In this document: positions 47,937 to 60,300 of the stretch, one piece after another
Layout: every line of letters begins with the position of its first letter
How positions within the stretch are numbered: position 1 is the first letter of the stretch
NCBI GenBank assembly: GCA_021186555.1
Contig: JAJKFL010000042.1
Span: 44,238,980 to 44,302,979, forward strand
DNA from: Reticulitermes speratus
Taxonomy: Eukaryota > Arthropoda > Insecta > Blattodea > Rhinotermitidae
Direction: 5' to 3'
DNA: 64,000 nt
Position numbers and translations under genes: made by a program
The notes under the pieces: model-generated
Database searches by the model: none
Seen by the model: the letters and a program-made list of their open reading frames with translations, nothing else
Told to the model about the DNA's origin: nothing

Positions 47937-50900
47937 CAGGCTACATATGACAATCGTAATACGAATGCCTTTCAATAATTAAGGTTTCGTAAGTCATAAA
48001 CATTAAATGAGAAGACAGTACAGCATCACATTTAGATCATTTATTCCTCTGAAATATCAGTATTCTGCAACATTTTCTCCCGGACGTTGGCCAATATCAG
48101 TCCCTCCACTCATGCTGCAGTCACACCCATCCTTATTGTGCTTTGACGATGATGTCATCATCACGGATGTCCTGTCGATAATTTTCTAAATTTTGGCACG
48201 CTTCTAATGACATTCTACATTCTCATGACGTCATCACCATACACGTCTATGTATTGGCGTCGCCGAAGAAAACAAAATCGTTTTACGAACATTTTCGAAT
48301 TTTGAAGTTTCCAGACGACGCGATGGCGAGCTTTGAAGTATGACAGTGATGTTGCTGAAGGTGCAGCTTTTCTGGGATGTGATGCTGTGTGGCTGGGCGA
48401 GCAGTGACCTACTCTGTAACGATCGTAATGCCTTTGTTATCCGGTTAGAGCAATCTAAGTAGAACAGACAAGCGTACCATTAGCTAATATGGCATTGCAC
48501 ATCAACTTATCCCATTATCGCCTGACACTTTTATCACCTGCTAAACTTTACCTGCTAAACCTTACTAAAGGTGCTTTCTCGTACCGACAAATAAAGCGCT
48601 TGATAAAGAGAAACGTTACAGGATACGGAACCATACTTATATGTATATTGAAAGAGTTTTATGTAAATTCAGAAATAAAGAAGAAATAATTAACCTATTT
48701 ATGTGTTTAAAGTACCAAACATGATAGCAGGTAACCCAAACTTCAGACTTCTAGAATTCCTCGATCATGTCAACCACGGGTTTTCAAAGTGTTAATATCA
48801 TTTTAGGAACGCAACCCTTCGGGTCGCGAGGAATTTCTTCATTTCATCAATGTAATTATTGTGAATTTTTCATATAAACCACCAAGAGTGTCGAATGAAT
48901 ATTCCTGTTCTTTTTGCAGAAGTACATTTGCGAATTACTCAAGGCTATAAATGAGGATGGTTGCGACGTATTTGGCTATTCGGCATGGAGCCTAATGGAT
49001 AACTTTGAATGGGTGTCTGGATATACGTAAGTATTATTTATTTATTTATATCTCATTTAATGACACACAAATTTGAAATCTTACTGTCAGTTATCTAGTA
49101 GCCTTATGAATATATAATTCAAACTTATTAGCAATATCTTAAAAGACATGTAAGCAATTGAATGTTATATAATATTACCTCACTCTCTTATCAATTTACT
49201 TCTCTTCCAGTGAGACTTTTGGCCTGTTTCATGTCGATTTCAATGACCCTGATCGCAAACGAACAGCCAAGAAGTCAGCAAAATTCTTCTCCCAGATAAT
49301 TAAAAGCAACGCGATTCCTGTAGAATTTCTGGGTGACGAGAGTTCTAGTGATGCAGTGAGACAGTTGGCAGCTCTGAATTCAACACATTAGTTTGTGTGG
49401 ACAGTTGTTCATAAACTGAACTTGTGGTTATGGTAACTTCTACATGTCAGGGAGTCATTCTGTGTGTCATTCAATTTCTGTTGATGTTTTTGGTTACTTG
49501 GCTCTAACGTAACACTAATTATACACTAACCGTAAATGATTGTTGTAAATCTGTGTTGCTGATTTCTGATGAACATTATATCCATGGGTGCAAAAGCCCC
49601 GGGCACCAGGTTGCCCGTGTGACTAAATGTTTTACCGTGTCTCGTAATATTTGTGGGTTCTCAATATTGAACTTGCTTGATGTCACTCATTTGCCGCCCA
49701 GAGTTTTGAGGTAACTACTAAATTTTTGGAAAAACTTTGTGTCTGATTTTAGTCACAACAGAAATTTAGGTCTAGGTGTCTGATCCAAAATAATAACAAG
49801 TACCGTCAATTTGTTTTTCAAGTCCCTCTACAAATAATTTCCATTTATTAGACGGAACTTTCATGCCGCTATTGCAATACTACTGTATAGAATAAACAAA
49901 ATGTTGGCAGTTTCAAAATAGCAAAGAATCTAACATTACAAAATATGTGCATTATTTAGCAACGGTTTTCTACGAGTGCAAGTAGCAAAAATTGTGAAAA
50001 GTGACCACGTGCGACTCCCCGAGGATGTTGCCTTGGAGCCGAAACAGGTAGAAATTTTTAAATCTTTTTAAAACAATTCGTAATCCTATTATATGCACTT
50101 GGTAAATGTGCTTGATTGTAAGAATAATGTAAGGAACAATAATACCAAATACAGTATCAAGACTGTGACAAGCGATTATATGATTGTCGGCCTGTATCCT
50201 GTGAAAATGTATATTTTAAAGATTTTTATACGACGCAGTTGAAGAAGGGAAGATCCCTTATGAAGGTAGGCTACTGTCAGAAAAAGGAATCCACAGCACA
50301 AAGCCCTCAGTTTTCAGTTTACATACATTTGTCCCCAAATCACCTTCAGATTCCACAACTTTCACTTCACCATCTACTGTCTACAGCACGCATTGCAACA
50401 GATCTCTTCATTGCCTGAGCAATATGATCAATACTAACTTTGAGAAAAATAGAACCAAATAGAGGCCGATCAAGAAGTTGGACTGAAATAATAACCGCAA
50501 AACTTAGAAGAATTTTTGTAGAATCGATATTTGTTTTAGAGTGGCAGACAGGAAGATGGAAGTAAAGATTTTCTGAAGAAAAGGAAGTAAGTTTCTTAAG
50601 TCAGGAATTGTCCGAGCTGATACGATGGACGGCAGGAATGATCAGAACCAAGATGTAATTTGTATATATTTCAAAGGTATGTTCTCTGGCGAATTTTAAA
50701 GAGAGGCACGTGAGCAGTGCGTCCTGTGTGGGGAATGTTGCTACCATTTTGATTTTAAATATTTGTTTTTTTTTTAATTTCACAAATTTGTTTTTACTAT
50801 TTGACTGCACGCATTTTTGTCTCGTGTTGTGTTCATACATTACATAAACACCTGTGATAGGTTTACACCATCGATATTACACCGAGGGAACCCAGTATAC

Positions 50901-51394
50901 CAAAAATGAAAAAGTAAATGTTTTACATATCTTACAAAACTTACAATTTAATACATGAAAAAATGTGTCAAATATTATGTTAAAATACACACTAAATTTA
51001 AATAAATAAGAGCATGCATGTAACAACAGTTTCAAACTTATATGTTCTAATGCATGTTTTGTGTGTTAGTGTTACCTATTGTGTTTGTTTCTTAAATCAT
51101 TCTTTTGAATATTGGGCGATGTTTCGATTGTTCTTGCGAAATTTATATTAAAATTGCTCCATCGTAGTGTTTTCATTATCTAGTATCACAGCCAGTTCCT
51201 TGATATAGGGCTGTATCTAATACGCCACATAATAAATATAGTTTCCACCGGTGGTGGCGCATGTCACGTTGCGGCTGGCGCAAGTTGCGTGTAAAAAAAA
51301 TGTAATATTCAGGTAGTTTACATGCACACGAGGTGAGAGTCAACGGACTTGTAAACGTTTCCCTCAAGTTTATTACATCTTTCTTTAGAGTGCA

Positions 51395-51665
51395 GAGGAA
51401 GGTTAGGTGAAGGTAAAGCAATCCCTGGACAGGCCCTTAGGGCGCCAGGATTTCGAGTCTCCCAGAATTTTTAGACAATCTGCAATGAAGCTAATAAGGT
51501 CGTGAGTCCTACGCAACGGCCGCCTTTAACCCACAGGAAATATCCCTAGTACTCATTTCTGTTGGAGGTTGAGTTGACCCCATGGCCGTAGTGCGGCCGG
51601 AAGGTTTAAGTTAATGAAAAATTCCAATGACCTCATCGGGAATCGAACCCGCGACCTTCTGGCTT
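51395..51665 (-). mobile_element. tRNA-derived SINE (family 3) after gene C
   Basis: Minus-strand copy: GGTGAAGGTAAAGCAATCCC tail side, then B-box complement GGGAATCGAACCCGCGACC. Lies just outside the duplicated unit. Confidence 0.7.
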
Positions 51666-52209
51666 ATAATATTCAAATGTCGCGTTTACTAATTAAGTTT
51701 TTTTCCGTTTATAAACTTACGTAATTACTACCCTTCATATGCTTATAAGAAGACTTAAACTTAGTCAGGGGAAGACATATGAGGCTGGAGAAACTTACGT
51801 ATTAAGGCGCTTTATACCTTGAATTCTTTACCAGGTGTTGTTAGGATGATTCAGGGAAGAGGCGTCAGAAGCGTGGATGTCTCAGTTATGAAAGAGAGAG
51901 ATAAGTATGGGATTTTGGCTGAAAAACTTGAAGCAAACCACTTAGAAGACGTACGCGCTAATTGGATGATAATATTAAAAGGAATCTAAAAGCAATGTGT
52001 TTAAATATTTTGGACAATATTCATTTGGTCTATAATTGGGGTCTGTGAGAGGTTTTTGTTTACAGAACAATTAAGTTTCCTTTTCTATGTAAGTACAATC
52101 TTTTAAACAGCTGTATATATGTCATCTTCTCAAGGTCTTTCCTGCTTGTAGTTAAACGTGTAAGCAATACGGCAATGAGCTCAAGCCTTTTATTTTCTTG
52201 GCATATATG

Positions 52210-52580
52210 TATGTTCAATAAAAACCAACTAATGCACATAAACTTTTTCACAATAGTTTATTCTTAAAATTCCCCTATACGTATTTCGGTGGTTTAAACC
52301 ACCATCTTTAGGGGGTCGTAAAGATTATTTTGCATAGACCTTAAAGTTATTACATATGTGGTTATATTAGTATATGTAGAATATGAGTGGTCTAATATTG
52401 TCCACTTCGTACAGTGTTGTAAAATAAGTTACTATGTTAGGTGGCATATATGTATTTGATATATTCGGTATAATGCCGTTCGGTCCCAAATAGGTCATCG
52501 TCAGGGTCGCCAAACGAAGTTTGTGTTTACAAGAAATACACGTAATGCAGAGATACAAGATCAGCGCAGTCAACTTAGCA
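52210..52580 (-). mobile_element. Two adjacent decayed hammerhead-type repeats
   Basis: First: complement of 52263-52310 has stem I CCCC/GGGG, stem II GGUGG/CCACC and GAAA but CTAAAGA (G5 mutated), the same change as at 994-1030. Second: complement of 52467-52505 has CTGACGA but GAAC instead of GAAA. Both are predicted inactive. Lies between genes C and D. Confidence 0.5.
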
Positions 52581-52604
52581 GCAGGCAGTGTGTAAAAGCA
52601 ACTA

Positions 52605-53030
52605 CAGCAATACCTCGCTCTTTCGACGGGTTAGGGACCAGAGCACTGACGAAAGTCGAAGCATAGCCTTTATTCAGCTTTCATTTATTTATTATACTGT
52701 TATCACAAAAATAGCTATGAACTGTTTACAGTATAATAAAAAAATACATAGTATGAATAGTTTGGTTATTTTAATCACAAAAATAAATATTATTAACATG
52801 TTTAATCACAAATATATGAGATTCAATGCGGACAATTTAAAAAAACAGCGCGCACCGAAAGACTTCTATTCAAAGACTGAACGACGAAAGAAATAAGATG
52901 GCGTGCGGTGTTGACGAAATGCGACGAAAGAGCGAAGCAAGCGACGAAATTTTGAAACGTGGTTATAATTGAAAACCGACGAAAGAGCGAAGCGACTAAA
53001 CTCGAAGCGTCGAAAGTCGAGGTATTGATG
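52605..53030. mobile_element. Pogo/Tigger-like MITE between genes C and D
   Basis: 426 bp flanked by TA dinucleotides (52603-52604, 53031-53032). Terminal inverted repeats CAGCAATACCTCG and CATCAATACCTCG (as read inward from the right end), followed inside by CGACGAAAG-rich subterminal repeats on both ends. The ACCTCG end resembles Tigger-type ends. The only frames are short and unlike a transposase. Confidence 0.7.
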
Positions 53031-53989
53031 TATATCATATGCCAATGTCCTTGTCAAGAACATTCAGATATTTTCCCCTTCGTAAGAAAAAATAATTCTT
53101 AAAAATGCGCTAATTGTTGTTGTTGAATGAGGAACAGCGTCATAAATAACTACAGTTTATGGTCAAACAATATTTTGTCTCCAATACGCTATATTGTAAT
53201 GTAGTAAATCTGACCACTTGTGAAATTTAGAAAAAAATACTGATGCAAATTAGGTTTGTAATGTGTGGAGAAACGATGTAGCAAATATTATGTTAGGGAG
53301 TAACTTGGTATATAAAGCATTTGCTGATGGCCAGAAAATTAGAAATATTGTAACTCCTAGATCGATGTCAAACAAAATATACGAGTATAGTTATTGTCTC
53401 ATGAACAAATAGCAAACTGTTTCGACACAGTAGGGTGCAAAGACGTAATACTTTAAGGTCAAACAAGTCAGGTAGGTGGACAATTAGGTTATCTTGACTG
53501 AGTCATTGAGTCATTACTACTGTCGAGGTGACATGCTGTCACAGACATGAAGCCCGACGTCGTGCTGCTGGTCTACACCTTCGTATTACCACTACAAGGT
53601 AGGACGGTTTATTTCTGAGTTGACTAAAGGTCTATGATGGTTTTTGACAGTGATGTGTGTGGAAGCCAATGAATTCTCCGTTCAAATATTGTAGGTAAAC
53701 CTCGCTCCTTTTATTAAATAATGTGTCACTTTTTAATAATGTACTTGTTTGGAAATTAACCTTAATACGGATGCTCTCTGTCTCTCTAAATAACATATAC
53801 CTTCGAGCCTAGAGAAGGGTAGTTTGTAGGGTCTGATCTCTCGCAGCCCCTGCAATGTTCATTTTTACATACGAGAGATGGTGGCACGCTACAGGATCAG
53901 GTCCCCGGACTCACAGTTCGAGACCCTGGTTCTTACCATGCAGTGGAGCAAAGTCTGACGTTCCAGAACTAGCCCAAAGAGCTGGAGAT

Positions 53990-54180
53990 TTGGACCTTTG
54001 CGTCACAACATCTACATGTTTTCGGCCTTATAGGCCACCATCAAGCTATGTATAAAATATATACAAGGATGTAAAAGAGGGGTATGTTTTTGTACAAAGA
54101 ATGATAATGGCCAATTAGGCTTGAAACACGTAGCGTGTTGAATATAAAATACTGTTCCACAATACGTTATGTTTATGTTT
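53990..54180. mobile_element. Small palindromic repeat just upstream of gene D
   Basis: Inverted pair around 54075: minus-strand GGCCTATAAGGCCGAAA near 54010-54045 and plus-strand GGCCAATTAGGCTTGAAAC near 54105-54130. The CTGAUGA box is degraded in both arms. Confidence 0.4.
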
Positions 54181-54360
54181 ACAGTGTTCTATTTCACTGA
54201 TAGTCACTACAGACAACGCGATGTCATACACAAAAAAAGTACTTATAATATTTGCTTTGCTTGCGAGGACAGGTTACAGAGAGGGTCAGCATTATGTAAC
54301 GCTGTCTAGTGATAGCTGTTGGCATTACTCAGCTGATCAGTGCGTCAGAAGCTTCTAACG

Positions 54361-57300
54361 ATGCTGGCAGCTACATTGATCGCTCTTAGTGTGATCCTGG
54401 GCGCAGCGCGATGCGGGACGAATTACTCCTTCCCACCACACTTCCTATTTGGGGCGGCCACAGCGTCGTATCAGATTGAGGGCGGATGGAACGAGGGAGG
54501 TAAGCAATACTGCACTATATATCGTAACCTATTGACACGAATTATTGACATCCGCTGTAAGAAAGCATGTTCCTCAGAAACGTCGGTATCCACCTGCAGA
54601 ACTGCAAGACATCGCAAGGCAGACACCAGTCTGAACAGTCAAAAGAAGTGAACGGTTGCATTTTGAAAGTTATAAACTGAATATTCAGTATATAAATTAG
54701 GCCTATCTCCCATTTAACGTTTTTCAAGAAAGTAATGTTTTTTTTAAAGATGATTTCGTACCGCGCAGTAAACATTCTCCAGATCTGTTATAAAACAATC
54801 AGTTAATGTTGTATGGGGCAAGAGTCCTTGTATTTTCTGAGATACATACAAAACACATAAATGCACTGTGTGGTCAAAATGAATTTATTAGTGTTACATG
54901 GTGTAACACTACATAGTGGCACATAAAGTAACCACTAGGTTTTAAAAGTATATAGTCTTATTGCAACAAATGTACACTTTATTATCTCCTATTTAATACA
55001 TGCTTATGTCAATAAATAATTCACTTGTTTCGAACTGTATCAGTTCATCATCAGGACTCTATATCATTACACCAGCTAAATGGTACTCATTAAAATAGAT
55101 GAAATCGATAAAATGTCTTCAAATATGTTGGGTATACGGCCATTGAAAATATTAAAACAATTTTAAGTTACATTATTTAAGTAACAATCAGTATTATAAA
55201 ATGATTAAGTTTGGTAGTACGACTGTTGAAGTGTTACACTGTACATACCTGCATCTGCTGTTACGTTTTCACTACTGGCTTGTGGAAGGTGTACCAATCT
55301 TACGTTGTCCGAACGAGGGTTTATATAGGTCAATGTCATGCAGTGTTTTTAAAGAAGTTAGTAACTAGTCGGACAGACACAACAATCAACTTCATATCAA
55401 ACCACCCTATGGAACAAAACCTGCAGCTTACAGATGTTACCTCACACGTATGAATTCACTACCCCTATCAAAATCACGAAACACAAAAGGAATGGAACAT
55501 CATACAATGCATAGCTAAAACTAATAATTTCCCGAGTAAGATCGTTCAAAGATTAAACCAATTTATAGAGCAAAAAGTAAACCTCCACATTCCACAGAGT
55601 TCTACACAAAAAAGACCCAAAAAATGGACTACATTTACGTACTATCACCCTGCTGACCGACTAATTACTAACTTGTTTAAAAACACAGATATAAACATTG
55701 TATTCTGTAGTACCAATACAATAGGTAATTACATGAAAGACAGGACAAACAATGAAATAGATCATTACAAGGAAAGTGGTATTTATAAATTAACATGTAC
55801 CACGTGTGACCGTTCATATGTTGGCCAGACAGGACGAAATCTGAAACAAAGATATTTAGAACACACCAGGTACATTAGGAATAATGACCCACCAATCAGC
55901 TTATGCAGCCCACATTCTCAATAACGTACATTAATATTGAAGTATTAATAACAACATGCCCCAACTCAAACAAGTAAATAAAGGACCGCATATGAACTCC
56001 ATGGAACAGTTTTACATTCAATTATATGCACACAACAAAAAATTAGTACCAGAACAAAACTCGGGAGAATACAACCCCATATTCAGTTTTGTTTACAACC
56101 TTCAGCGTCGTCTTTCTACTGCATGACATTGACCTATATAAACCCCCGTTCGGACACCGTACAGTTAGTACACCTTCCACAAGCCAGTAGTGAACACGTA
56201 ACAGCAGATGCAGGTATGTACAGTGTGACACTTCAACAGTCGTACTACCAAATTTAATCTTTTATAATACTGATTTTTATTTAAATAATGTAACTTAAAA
56301 TTGTTTTAATATTTTCAGTGGCCATATACCCAACATAGTTGAAGACAAACAGTTTTTACACCAACTGATGCACTATTAAAACTATCTTTATTGTAGCTTT
56401 TGTAAATATATATGCCCCTACATATGTTTCGATCCTCAGATCATCGTCAGGGGGTTTTCTTTTTTGAAAGCCACTAACACTTCAATTACATAATTTGAAG
56501 GATCGAAGAGTACTTGTGTCTTAATATTGTATAAATTGTCTTGGTTTAAAATTATAAGTTTTAATGTGTTATAATTTTAAACCAAGACAATTTATACAAT
56601 ATTAAGACACAAGTACTCTTCGATCCTTCAAATTATGTAATTGAAGTGTTAGTGGCTTTCAAAAAAGAAAACCCCCTGACGATGATCTGAGGATCGAAAC
56701 ATATGTAGGGGTATATATTTACAAAAGCAACAATAAAGATAGTTTTAATAGTGCATCAGGTGGTGTAAAAATTGTTTAATTAGTGAAGATTCACGGTGAT
56801 AGTAACGTGAAATTTATAGTTGAAGACATTTTATCTATTTTATCTATTTTAATGAGTGCCATATATCTGGTGTAATGACAAAGAGTCCTGATGATGAACT
56901 GATACAGTTCGAAACATGTCGACTATTTATTGACATAAGCATGTATTAAATAGGACATAATAAAGTGTACATTTGTCGGAATAAGGCTATATACATTAAA
57001 AATTTACGGTGAAAATAGCATAAAGTTAGGCTTTAAAAGGTCTAAAATGTAAACTTTTAAAAAAGAATGTATTTAATACTACATTTTGGTTCCAAGTGGT
57101 ATTAAATTTGGTCCCACGTATTAAGGGGGAAAAAAAGGTAACAGGGTGTTTGAAAGTGGTGTGCAGAAGAGAATAGTTTCACCAAATATACGAAGTAACA
57201 GAAGCAACAGAAGAATGGAAATAATTACAGAGTGACAAACCTCATAAACTGTGCTGCTCAGTAAATGATCCAGAGATGAAAAAGTGAGGAGGATGAATAT

Positions 57301-60300
57301 AGCTAGATATGCAACATGCATGACAGACATGAACTCTATTTACTTCCTTTTTCCATTAAACCGGATTTACCCTCAGGCTGGATTCCCAAGGACCGTTTCG
57401 GTCGACGGACTTCCACGTGTTGTTCATATTATTACGGAGCCTTTTTATGCAGGACAAGGACGAAGTAATCTCAGGGTCACTGATGATTTGTTTGGGTTCT
57501 TCCAATAACTGTCAGTCTTTACGAAATGGAATTTATTAAATAATTCACTCAGTGTCCCAGTTAATTCTTCCACGTAATACAACTAACAAAGTGATTACAA
57601 TCTCCTTTTGGCCTACGCTTCTTGGGCCGCACACTGACTGGTTTTCAAATTGGATCTGTACGAGTTTAAAAAAAATAATGTGGGGCATAGATGAACACAC
57701 CAAGACGGCAAAGTGATCAGTCTCACACCAGAACCGAATAAAGGAAGAAACCAAGTAATCTGTCTTCTCCCCAGAACTGGGTGGGCCGGGATAGCGTAGT
57801 CGGTATAGCGACTCGCTACGGGCTGGACGGTCCGGGAATCGAATCCCGGTGTGGGCGAGATTTTCCGCAGCCGTCCAGACCAGCCCTGGGGCCCACCCAG
57901 CCTCCTATAGAATACGCACCGGGTCTCTTTTCCGGGGGTAAAGCGGCCGGGGCGTGGAGTTGACCACCCACCCCATCTAGCGCAGAGGTTAAAGAAAGAG
58001 TAGAGCTATAACTCTACTCCCCCTCTGAGCCTTCATAGCCTGTTCTAGGGAGAACTTTACCTTTACCTTACCCCCCGAACTGAATAAAAATCTCTTGCCT
58101 CGGCGTACAACCCCTTACGTTAACTTAGCTCCTCCTTTACCAAATTCGAATAAGTTCCACGGTCAGTGATTGGTCATAGTCCCGTTAAGCCAAACACCAC
58201 AGAGATTTTCATGAAATTTGGTATTTAAGAATTTTTCGAAAGTCTGTCGAGAAAATTCAAGTTTCATTGACATATGAGAAGAATAACGGGTACTATATAG
58301 AAAGGCCTATGTAAATTTACGATAATATCTCGATGAATTCTTCTTAGAATGAGAAATATTTCAGATAAAAGTTGTAGGTAAAGTAAAGTAAATTTCTCCC
58401 TAGAACGGGCCATGAAGGCCCAGAGGGGGAGTAGAGGTATAGCTCTACTCTTTCTTTAACCCCGGTACTAGATGAGGGTGGGTGGTCAACTGCACGCCCC
58501 GGCCGCTTTACCCCAGGTAAAGACCCGGTACCCATTGTATAGAAGGCTTGGTGGGCCCCAGGGCGGTCTTGACGGATGCGAAAAATCTCGCCCCCACCGG
58601 GATTCGATCCCCGGACCGTCCAGCCCATAAAGAGTCGCTATACCGACTACGCTATCCCGGTCCATTAGAGAAAATCAAAACACACATTTTATGTTCAGTA
58701 ACTTTTTTCCGAATATCGTACCGTTTATGAGATAATGTGGAAAAATATGGTACAGCCAGACAGGCCACAGGTGACAATATAATACGGCGCATGCGCTTTG
58801 CATGCTGGATAACTTAGGCAGAATACAGACACAATCATAATATTTAAAACCGATAGCTTTTCCACGGCTGCAATTTTCACGCGAAAGCCCCTGGTTGTTA
58901 TATATATACATTGCCTGTATTTTTTATATTTCAACTGCCCTGAATTACTTCATGGAATACGTGAGTTTTCTGTCAAAATATTGGTTACAGTGGTAAGTTT
59001 TCTTCTTATTCTGTACTGTTACTAATAAGTTTGGTTCATAAAAGGCAGAGCTCGATAATTTGTGAAATAACGTATTGACACACTTCAAGGACTGCATTGA
59101 ATCATTTTTGGTTTTCAGGCAAAGGAGAGAACATCTGGGACAGGCTGACACATCAGCATGCTGACTGGATAGCAGACGGTCGCAATGGAGACATAGCTGC
59201 TAACTCCTACCATCTGTACAAGGAGGACATAAGGGCTCTCAAAGAACTGGGGGTGAGTGAGTGCTTTTAAATTGCGGGACACATACATATCACATCACAT
59301 ATAGTTTTCAAAATAAAATTGTATATTTTAGAAACAGTATGTCTACAGCGATCTAGGCTATGGGCCGGATGGTCTGGGGTTTGAATCCCGGCAGGGGCAA
59401 CAATTTTTTTCTTTTCATCCGAAACGTCCAGCCTGGCCCACGCATCCTTCTATTTAGTGGGTACAGGGTTTCTTTCCTGGGGGTAAAGCGGTCGGGACGT
59501 GTTGTTGACTACTGACTTTTACATAGTGTCGAGTTTAATAATGACTGTATTATGGTTGGCTGCTTCGTTATAAACATTTGAAATTGTTAACTCCTTTTTG
59601 AATTACCCTGTACATGCACGTTAATACGTGTACTTCATCGCCTAGTGATGGGCCTATCCCCAGTCCAAGCAGTTACACCAAATGTGTATAAACACACATT
59701 TTCAGAATAAGACTGGATAGCTCAGTCAGTATAGTGACTACGCAAGAGTTTATCCGCAGGGACTAGAGATTTTCTCTTCTCCAAAATTTCCAGATCATCT
59801 CTCGGGCCTGTCCAGTGGGTGTCGAGCCTTCTTTCTGTCTGGAGCGTAAAAGCCAATCACTCTTTTCCATCTGATGCGGAGTTAAGAATGCGTGGAAATA
59901 TATCGCCACTCCTTCATATGGCTTTTTGAAGTAGTGCTTAATTATGTATACAGATTCTGAACAGGCCACGTGGTAAAATTCGTGAAGGCAGAACACAAAT
60001 TTCCTTAAAATATTATTCAGCAGCTCCCATTGCTTCTTATTTCATTAACTGTAGGTTGTGGTTTAAAGATTATGTAAAAGGTGAAGTTTTCACGATAAAC
60101 GGCATTAAGTTGTATAGGGGGATTGGAGGTATAGCTCTACTCATTCCTAAATTCGACAGTACATGGAGGTGACTGGTTAGTCTCGCGCCCCGGGCCGATG
60201 TCCTTCCGAGGAAGGACCTCTTTTCCTATAACAGGGGGCTGGGTGGGCCCCAGAGCCGGTCTGGACGTTTTAGAAAAGAGAAAATATTTTGCCCCCGCCG

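Larger units (their letters stand above)
30355..49391 (+). pseudogene. GH1 beta-glucosidase-like gene C (11 exons, probable pseudogene)
   Basis: Colinear duplicate of gene B. Exons: 30355-30439, 36589-36722, 38535-38669, 40535-40657, 41525-41708, 42380-42473, 43171-43318, 44802-44939, 47143-47277, 48920-49026, 49211-49391. Exon 1 is identical in protein to B and also lacks a signal peptide. YRFSVSW, TFNEP and ITENG are intact. Lesions: exon 6 is 94 nt, with one base lost near 42410; exon 8 is 5 nt short through a 1-bp loss near 44850, a 3-bp loss and another 1-bp loss near 44895, reaching TAA at 44867-44869; the exon 11 stop is lost by a 1-bp deletion (TTCTTAG to TTCTAG), so the frame would run 16 codons further to TAG 49389-49391. 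Splice sites remain canonical, so decay is recent. Sequencing error could explain one lesion but hardly all four. Confidence 0.85.
29390..51330 (+). repeat. Segmental duplication, copy 2 (gene C unit)
   Basis: Second copy of the unit at 8060-27750. Private to this copy are a SINE at 29804-30087 in the putative promoter region and a 4.0-kb block (about 31621-35641) in intron 1. That block starts and ends at the 7-mer ATATGTT; copy 1 has a single such site at the junction, consistent with a microhomology deletion there. Confidence 0.85.
56348..56815. mobile_element. Palindromic twin-hammerhead element nested in the Penelope-like element
   Basis: 468 bp between perfect 13-bp direct repeats ATAGTTGAAGACA (56335-56347 and 56816-56828). 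The two arms (about 56354-56565 and 56575-56772) are near-perfect inverted copies, each with a hammerhead motif; there is no ORF. The right end adds about 45 bp ending CACGGTGATAGTAACGTGAA plus a few bases. The near-identity of the arms points to recent insertion. Confidence 0.8.
54949..57026 (+). mobile_element. Penelope-like element, 5'-truncated, with inverted terminal copies
   Basis: Bounded by a 13-bp target duplication, TAGGTTTTAAAAG at 54936-54948 and TAGGCTTTAAAAG at 57027-57039 (one mismatch). Left terminal region 54949-55345 is an inverted copy of the right region (about 56100-57000), a layout typical of Penelope-like elements. Between them is only the C-terminal part of the polyprotein (linker and GIY-YIG nuclease). 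Each terminal copy has a TATATAAA box (56135-56142 plus, 55320-55327 minus) and a hammerhead motif. A 468-bp palindromic element (56348-56815) is inserted in the right copy. Lies in gene D intron 1. Confidence 0.85.

Noticed and set aside
52588-52896. 102-codon frame as a gene
   Set aside because: Lies inside the pogo-like MITE and has no domain.
54340-54360. GTG at 54340 as the start of gene D
   Set aside because: Nuclear insect genes start at ATG; the in-frame ATG at 54361 gives a complete signal peptide.
57780-57860. Functional tRNA gene
   Set aside because: A and B boxes are present, but the same head with the same non-tRNA body recurs at many sites, so it is a SINE. The same applies to the heads at 19812, 23800, 34205, 58640 and 61500.
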